From: Micromonospora sp. NBC_01813 | GTDB taxonomy: Bacteria > Actinomycetota > Actinomycetes > Mycobacteriales > Micromonosporaceae | DNA: 64,000 nt | NCBI RefSeq assembly: GCF_035917335.1 | Contig: NZ_CP109067.1 | Coordinates: 4,153,001 to 4,217,000 of the forward strand | Direction of reading: 5' to 3' | In this document: positions 59,619 to 64,000 of the stretch, one piece after another | Layout of the letters: each line of letters starts with the position of its first letter | How positions within the stretch are numbered: the stretch's first letter is position 1 | Notes under the pieces: generated by a model | Database searches by the model: none | Told to the model about the DNA's origin: nothing | Seen by the model: only the letters and a program-made list of their open reading frames with translations | Made by a program: the position numbers and the translations under genes

Positions 59619-60539
59619 TCAGTTGCGCGAACGCAACGCCCGGCCGAGGAAGGCCACGTTCGCCGGGCGTTCCGCGAGGCGGCGCATCAGGTAGCCGTAC
59701 CAGTCGGTGCCGTAGGGCAGGTAGACCCGCACGGTGTAGCCCTCCCCGGAGAGCCGCTGCTGCTCGGCTGGCCGGACCCCGTACAGCATCTGGAACTCGA
59801 ACTCCTCCGGTGCCCGGTCGAACCAGCGGGCGCGGTCCTCGGCGATCGCGATCAGCCGCGGATCGTGCGACGCGACCATCGGGTAACCCGGGCCGGAGAA
59901 GAGAATGTTCATGCAGCGTACGAAGGACTTGTCGACGTCGATCGCGGCCTGGTGGGCGACCGACTCCGGCTCGGCGTACGCGCCTTTGCACAGCCGGACC
60001 CGCGACCCGAGGGTGGCCAGCTCCCGGCAGTCCGCCTCGGTCCGCCGCAGGTACGCCTGCAGCACCGCACCGGTGTCAGGATGATCGACCCGCAGCGTCT
60101 GCAGCACATCCAACGTCGAGTCGGTGGTGGTGTGGTCCTCCATGTCGAGGGTGACGGTGCAGCCGACGGCCGACGCGGCGACGCAGATGGCCCGGGCGTG
60201 GTCGGTCGCGGCCTTGTCGTCGAACCGCTGCCCGAGCGCCGAAAGCTTGAGACTGACGTCGGCGCCGTTGGCCAGCCCGGCCCGGTCCAACGCGTCGAGC
60301 AGGGCGAGGTACTCGGCGCGTACCGCGCTGGCCTGTTCCGGGGTGGTGGTGTCCTCGCCCAGATGGTCGACGCTGATCGTCAGGCCGGCGCCGGCCAACT
60401 CTGCGCCGGCGCTCAGCGCCTCGTCGATCGTGGTGCCGCCGACGAACCGACGAACGATGTCACGACTCAGTGGGGTAGTGGCGACCAGCCGTTCGATCGC
60501 GGTCGACCGGGACGCGGCGAGGATGACCGAGCGAAGCAT
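59619..60539 (-). CDS. Proline dehydrogenase
   Basis: 306 residues. A monofunctional PRODH TIM barrel with the FAD/substrate segments VSLKLSALGQRFDD, RVRLCKGAYAEP, VASHDPRLIAIAE, FEFQMLYGVRPAEQQRLS and the closing signature YGYLMRRLAERPANVAF with the substrate-binding arginines. It oxidises proline to pyrroline-5-carboxylate with FAD, passing electrons to quinone. The partner P5C dehydrogenase is not in the window. The ATG at 60539 starts the family-like sequence. Confidence 0.94.
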   Translation of the reverse strand: MLRSVILAASRSTAIERLVATTPLSRDIVRRFVGGTTIDEALSAGAELAGAGLTISVDHLGEDTTTPEQASAVRAEYLALLDALDRAGLANGADVSLKLSALGQRFDDKAATDHARAICVAASAVGCTVTLDMEDHTTTDSTLDVLQTLRVDHPDTGAVLQAYLRRTEADCRELATLGSRVRLCKGAYAEPESVAHQAAIDVDKSFVRCMNILFSGPGYPMVASHDPRLIAIAEDRARWFDRAPEEFEFQMLYGVRPAEQQRLSGEGYTVRVYLPYGTDWYGYLMRRLAERPANVAFLGRALRSRN

Positions 60540-60612
60540 AGGGCGAGAGTAACGCCCGCTGCCTCGTCCGGCCCGACCAGCGACCAGGCCCGGGCGCGGC
60601 GGGGGTGCGCGG

Positions 60613-60948
60613 GTGAGCTACAACAATGCCGTGGACCAGACTTTTCCGCGCCGGCTCAGATCCACCAGCGTCCAGCTCGGTGCGCTCACCGCGCTGGCGC
60701 TCACGCTCACCGGATGCAACATGGTTTCCGACGACGACTGCGACGACGACCGGTCGATGGGCTCGGGTGCCGCCGGCGGCGGCTCCGCCGTGGTGGCGAT
60801 AGCGGTGGCCGGGGCGCCGGGTGCCCCGGCCGGCTCCGCCGTCGCGGTGACCGGCCACGCGGCCGTGGGCGACGGAGCTGTCGGTGCCGGCGCGACCGTG
60901 CCGGACCGGGGTGGCTTCGGCACCCACCTCGCCTCCTGCGGCGGCTGA
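60613..60948 (+). CDS. Small lipoprotein, YgiB/DUF1190-like
   Basis: 111 residues from a GTG (60613); a GTG at 60631 is possible too. A signal sequence with a lipobox (ALTALALTLTGCNMVSDDDC) puts a lipidated Cys near residue 35. The mature part is Gly/Ala-rich with a RGGFG motif near the end (VPDRGGFGTHLASCGG), reminiscent of the DUF1190/YgiB group. Its TGA overlaps the ATG of the next gene (TGATG), so the two are translationally coupled, like ygiB-ygiC in E. coli. Function unknown. Confidence 0.65.
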   Translation: MSYNNAVDQTFPRRLRSTSVQLGALTALALTLTGCNMVSDDDCDDDRSMGSGAAGGGSAVVAIAVAGAPGAPAGSAVAVTGHAAVGDGAVGAGATVPDRGGFGTHLASCGG

Positions 60949-62117
60949 TGTTGCGCCGCGAAACCTGCCGACCCCGCCCGGACTGGGACGCCACGGTACG
61001 GGCACAGGGCTTGGTGTACGTCGACACCGAACTGCCCGGCGGCAGCGTGATGTCGTACTGGGACGAGACCGCCTGCTACGCGCTGGACCTGCCGGAGGTG
61101 CTGCGTCTGGAGGAGGCGACCGAGGAGCTGCACCGGATGACGGTGGCCGCCGCCGAGTACGTGGTGACGCACCGGCGCTACGCCGACTTCGGCCTACCAG
61201 CCTGGGCCGTCGACGCGGTCGCCCGGTCGTTGCGCGAGCAGCCGCCCACCCTGTACGGCCGGTTCGACCTCTGGTACGACGGCTCCTGGCCGCCGAAGCT
61301 GCTCGAATACAACGCGGACACCCCGACCGCGCTGGTCGAGGCGGCGATCGTGCAGTGGTACTGGTTGGAGGACACCCGGCCGCACCTCGACCAGTGGAAC
61401 AGCCTGCACGAACGGCTGGTGGCGGGCTGGGCACAGATCAAGGCCGGGATGTACCACCCGACGCTGCACGTGGCCTGGTCGAGCGAGGAGGAGACCGGCG
61501 AGGATCTGATGACCGCCGGCTACCTGGCCGAGACCGCCCGCCAGGCCGGGTTGGTCCCGCACCTGCTGCCGATGCTGGACGTCGGCTGGGACGGTCGGCG
61601 GTTCGTCGACGCGGCCGATCAGCCGATCACCACCTGCTTCAAGCTCTACCCGTGGGAGTGGATGCTGGCCGAACCGTACGGCCGGTTGGCGCTCGAACCC
61701 GGCACCCCGACCACCTGGATCGAGCCGGCCTGGAAGCTGTTGTTGTCGAACAAGGCGCTGCTGGCGGTGCTCTGGGAGCTGTTCCCCGACCACCCGTACC
61801 TGCTGCCGGCGTACCTGGACGGGCCGCGCGACATGCCGGAGTACGTCGCCAAGCCGCTGCTGGGTCGGGAAGGCGCGTCGGTGCGGATCGTGACCGCCAC
61901 CGGCGAGATCGACAGCCCAGGTGACTACGGAGCCGAAGGCTGGTGTTACCAACAGTTCCGGGCGCTGCCCGCTTTCGACGGCAACCATCTGGTGCTGGGC
62001 AGTTGGGTGGTGGCGGGTGAGTCCGCCGGCGCCGGGTTGCGGGAGAGTAGCGGTCTGATAACCGATGGGTACGCACGTTTCCTGCCGCACTACGTGGCGG
62101 CCCAACGGAGCAGCTGA
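60948..62117 (+). CDS. Glutathionylspermidine-synthase-family protein (YgiC/YjfC-like)
   Basis: 389 residues. An ATP-grasp ligase of the GSP_synth family: LYGRFDLWYDGSWPPKLLEY, NADTPTALVEAAIVQWYWLE, then FKLYPWEWMLAEPYG, EPAWKLLLSNKALLAVLWEL and KPLLGREGASVRI typical of the YgiC group. True glutathionylspermidine synthase has an added amidase domain, absent here. Actinobacteria make mycothiol instead of glutathione, so it probably ligates another peptide or amine. Coupled to the lipoprotein gene. Confidence 0.9.
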   Translation: MLRRETCRPRPDWDATVRAQGLVYVDTELPGGSVMSYWDETACYALDLPEVLRLEEATEELHRMTVAAAEYVVTHRRYADFGLPAWAVDAVARSLREQPPTLYGRFDLWYDGSWPPKLLEYNADTPTALVEAAIVQWYWLEDTRPHLDQWNSLHERLVAGWAQIKAGMYHPTLHVAWSSEEETGEDLMTAGYLAETARQAGLVPHLLPMLDVGWDGRRFVDAADQPITTCFKLYPWEWMLAEPYGRLALEPGTPTTWIEPAWKLLLSNKALLAVLWELFPDHPYLLPAYLDGPRDMPEYVAKPLLGREGASVRIVTATGEIDSPGDYGAEGWCYQQFRALPAFDGNHLVLGSWVVAGESAGAGLRESSGLITDGYARFLPHYVAAQRSS

Positions 62118-62135
62118 ATCGTCTACGGTTGTCGG

Positions 62136-62684
62136 GTGGACTTCGACGCCTACGCGCGGACCGCAGTTGATCTGGTCAATTCCCCGCTGGCCGACCTCGA
62201 CGACCTGAAGGCGCTGTTCCACGGTGAGCACGTCTGGATGCTGGACGAGGTCGGTGACCGCGACGTGGTCATCTTCCGGCGGGCCGCCAAACGGCTGCGG
62301 GACGTCTTCGAGTACGGCACCACCGGCCGCGACGCCGAAGCGGTCACCGAGCTGAACTCCCTGCTGGAGGCGTTCCCGGTGCAGCCCAGGATCTCCGGCC
62401 ACGACTCCAACGACTGGCACATGCACGTGACCAGTCGCGGCGCGTCGGTGAGTTCGGAGTACCTGGCCGGTGCGGTGTGGGGCCTGTCCGTCTGGCTGTG
62501 CGAGTACGGCAGTTCCCGGTTCGGGGTCTGCGCCGACGCCCGGTGCGGAAACGTCTACCTGGACACGTCGTCGAACTGCTGTCGGCGCTTCTGTTCGGAG
62601 CGGTGCGCGACCCGGTCGCACGTGGCGGCGCATCGGGCCCGTAAACGCGCGGCGATCGACAATCCGCTGCTGAGCGTCTCCTGA
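62136..62684 (+). CDS. CGNR zinc-finger protein
   Basis: 182 residues from a GTG. An ABATE-like N-terminal domain (TAVDLVNSPLADLDDLKALF) is followed by a C-terminal zinc-ribbon of the CGNR type: CADARCGNVYLDTSSNCCRR and FCSERCATRSHVAAHRARKR. Such proteins are putative stress-linked transcription regulators. It lies 18 bp after the ATP-grasp ligase and is probably in the same operon. Confidence 0.88.
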   Translation: MDFDAYARTAVDLVNSPLADLDDLKALFHGEHVWMLDEVGDRDVVIFRRAAKRLRDVFEYGTTGRDAEAVTELNSLLEAFPVQPRISGHDSNDWHMHVTSRGASVSSEYLAGAVWGLSVWLCEYGSSRFGVCADARCGNVYLDTSSNCCRRFCSERCATRSHVAAHRARKRAAIDNPLLSVS

Positions 62685-62695
62685 GGCCGCCCGCC

Positions 62696-63535
62696 TCAGG
62701 TGGCCGGTCGGTCGGCGATCGCCGGCCGGTCGCTGCCCTCGCCGGCTCCCGTCGCGAGGTGCCGGCGGGCGAACTCCAGCGCCTCACGCAGGTCTGCTTC
62801 CCGCACCAGGCGACTACGGGCGCCCCGGGTGTTGACTTCGACGGCGACCGCGCCACGAAAGCCGCGCCGGGCCAGTGAGTCGAGCAGCTCCGCGCAGGGC
62901 TGGTTGCCCCGGCCGGGGACCAGATGCTCGTCGCGGCCGAGCCCGCTGCCGTCGCCGAGGTGCACGTGCTCCAACCCGCCGGCCATCGTGTCGGCGAGCG
63001 TGAGTGCGTCGGCCCGGCTGGCCGCGCAGTGCGACAGGTCGAGGGTGTACGCGTCGAAGCCGACCGTGGTCGGGTCCCAGCCGGGCTGGTAGGGGACGAA
63101 CTCGCGGCCGGCCATGCGTACCGGGAACATGTTCTCCACCGCGAACCGCAGGTCCGGGTGGGCACGTTGCAGGGCCCGCAGGCCGTCGGTGAAGGTACGG
63201 GCGTAGTCACGCTGCCAGCTGAACGGCGGGTGCACCACGACGGTCGGCGCGCCCAGGGTCTCGGCGAGCACGGCGGACCGCCGCAGCCGTTCCCACGGAT
63301 CCGGACTCCACACCCGTTGGGTGACGAGCAGGCACGGGGCGTGTACGGCGAGCACCGGCACGCCGTAGTGCGCGGTGAGGCCCTTCAGTGCACCGGCGTC
63401 CTGGCTGACCGCGTCGGTCCAGACCATCACCTCGATGCCGTCGTAGCCGAGCGCGGCGGCCAGCTCGAAGGCGGCTGCCGTCGGCTCGGGGAAGACCGAA
63501 GAGCTGGAGAGCAACACGGGTACCGCGGAGGTCAC
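62696..63535 (-). CDS. Sugar phosphate isomerase/epimerase (Rv0498-like TIM barrel)
   Basis: 279 residues. An AP-endonuclease-2-like/xylose-isomerase-like TIM barrel: [20 protein letters not shown] at the start, VVVHPPFSW (His), [10 protein letters not shown] (Glu), [15 protein letters not shown] (Asp/His), [12 protein letters not shown] and [10 protein letters not shown] (Glu). The metal-site set looks intact. It corresponds to Rv0498 in M. tuberculosis by position next to the Ppx gene. Substrate unknown. Confidence 0.88.
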   Translation of the reverse strand: MTSAVPVLLSSSSVFPEPTAAAFELAAALGYDGIEVMVWTDAVSQDAGALKGLTAHYGVPVLAVHAPCLLVTQRVWSPDPWERLRRSAVLAETLGAPTVVVHPPFSWQRDYARTFTDGLRALQRAHPDLRFAVENMFPVRMAGREFVPYQPGWDPTTVGFDAYTLDLSHCAASRADALTLADTMAGGLEHVHLGDGSGLGRDEHLVPGRGNQPCAELLDSLARRGFRGAVAVEVNTRGARSRLVREADLREALEFARRHLATGAGEGSDRPAIADRPAT

Positions 63536-63582
63536 GTCGCCCAGCCTAGCCCGGCTCGCCGAACCCCGCCGATCAGCGACCG

Positions 63583-64000
63583 TCAGGTGGGGTCGAGGTG
63601 GGCCATCCGGCGCAGGATGACACCTTCACGCAGCGCCCACGGGCAGATGTCCAGCTTCTCGATGCCCAGGTGCCGCATCACCGACTCGGCCACCACCGCC
63701 CCTGCCAGCAACTGATGCCCTCGGCTGGCGCTCACCCCTTCGAGCTCGTGCAGCTCCGCCGGCGGGATGTGCCGGATGAAACCGGTCACCTGACGCAGGC
63801 CGGTACGGGTGAGCCGACGCGGCGCCCACAGCCCGGCACTCGATGGCGCCGCCCCGGCCAGCCGGGCCAGCGTCCGGAACGTCTTCGACGTGCCGACCGC
63901 CCGATCCCAGCCCTGCGTCTGCAACTGCGGGATCAGCGGCTGCACCTGGGCGTCGACGTACTCCCGCAGCTCGGTGACGAACTGCGCCGACGGCGGGGTG
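63583..64000 (-). CDS. Ppx/GppA-family exopolyphosphatase, C-terminal part (partial)
   Basis: The last ~139 residues are visible; the gene continues beyond the right edge. [20 protein letters not shown] is the Ppx/GppA actin-like fold motif, and the ending [24 protein letters not shown] with [19 protein letters not shown] is typical of the actinobacterial short Ppx (Rv0496-like). It hydrolyses polyphosphate or (p)ppGpp-type substrates. The stop is 47 bp from the start of the isomerase gene downstream on the same strand. Confidence 0.92.
   Translation of the reverse strand, partial: TPPSAQFVTELREYVDAQVQPLIPQLQTQGWDRAVGTSKTFRTLARLAGAAPSSAGLWAPRRLTRTGLRQVTGFIRHIPPAELHELEGVSASRGHQLLAGAVVAESVMRHLGIEKLDICPWALREGVILRRMAHLDPT

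Noticed and set aside
1-64000. CRISPR arrays, tRNA or rRNA genes, IS elements
   Set aside because: No regularly spaced repeats with unique spacers, no tRNA-like cloverleaf or transposase motif was seen; tandem repeats found here are direct, spacer-free minisatellites.

Overview
The window is high-GC actinobacterial chromosome, most likely from a Micromonosporaceae member (Micromonospora/Salinispora-like). The basis is the third-position GC bias, frequent GTG starts, short GTGA/ATGA overlaps between genes, and family signatures such as DUF3117, a bS22-like mini-protein, RsbN/BldN and a rex-hemACDB operon. I see no rRNA, tRNA, insertion sequence, prophage or CRISPR array. It reads as core chromosome with small lineage-specific islands. 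Genus-level placement is inference.

Layout. 0-5 kb (minus strand): a 52-residue membrane peptide, a PH-domain membrane protein, a SigE-family ECF sigma factor and a membrane-anchored propeller-like protein cut by the left edge; then a DUF6758 protein and a TrmH-type RNA methyltransferase whose stop codon lies in an 11-bp minisatellite. 5-10.7 kb: thioredoxin; a sugar-catabolic pair (sugar-phosphate isomerase and Gfo/Idh/MocA dehydrogenase) divergent from a LacI regulator, with two LacI-type operators between them; a radical-SAM gene of the Rv2578c type under a LexA/SOS box; and a CoA-binding protein. 10.7-16.4 kb: two SDRs, two DUF4190 membrane proteins, an EamA transporter, a repeat-bearing unknown and a PhzF protein.

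16.4-29.3 kb follows the Mycobacterium tuberculosis Rv1207-Rv1232c neighbourhood: MgtE-N/CBS protein, DUF1003, Mrp, TatB, HtrA, O-methyltransferase, leucyl aminopeptidase, DUF3117, a paaX/paaG-like pair, Tag, SRPBCC, DivIVA-domain protein and FolP2. The sigE-rseA pair and gpgS known from that neighbourhood are not at the expected positions. 29.3-40.7 kb: a solitary nuoA, korAB, a K+ channel with TrkA domains, a secreted phospholipase A2, a 922-residue cyclase/STAND-ATPase/TPR protein, an FmdB zinc ribbon, a lytic transglycosylase and a double-GNAT protein.

40.7-64 kb parallels M. tuberculosis Rv0495c-Rv0512: rex-hemA-hemC-hemD-hemB under a Rex operator, a two-component pair, phosphatases, a glutaredoxin-like protein, the sporulation sigma factor BldN with its anti-sigma RsbN, acyltransferase, epimerase, bS22, an HTH protein, a repeat-rich membrane metallopeptidase-like protein, proline dehydrogenase, a lipoprotein plus glutathionylspermidine-synthase-family pair, a CGNR protein, a sugar isomerase and the end of a Ppx/GppA phosphatase. 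The most notable non-standard signals are a 53-codon ORF coupled to bldN, an apparent ATC start for the O-methyltransferase, several operator sequences (LexA, Rex, LacI, PaaX), and repeated minisatellite growth at gene ends and as 21-bp units inside surface or linker proteins.
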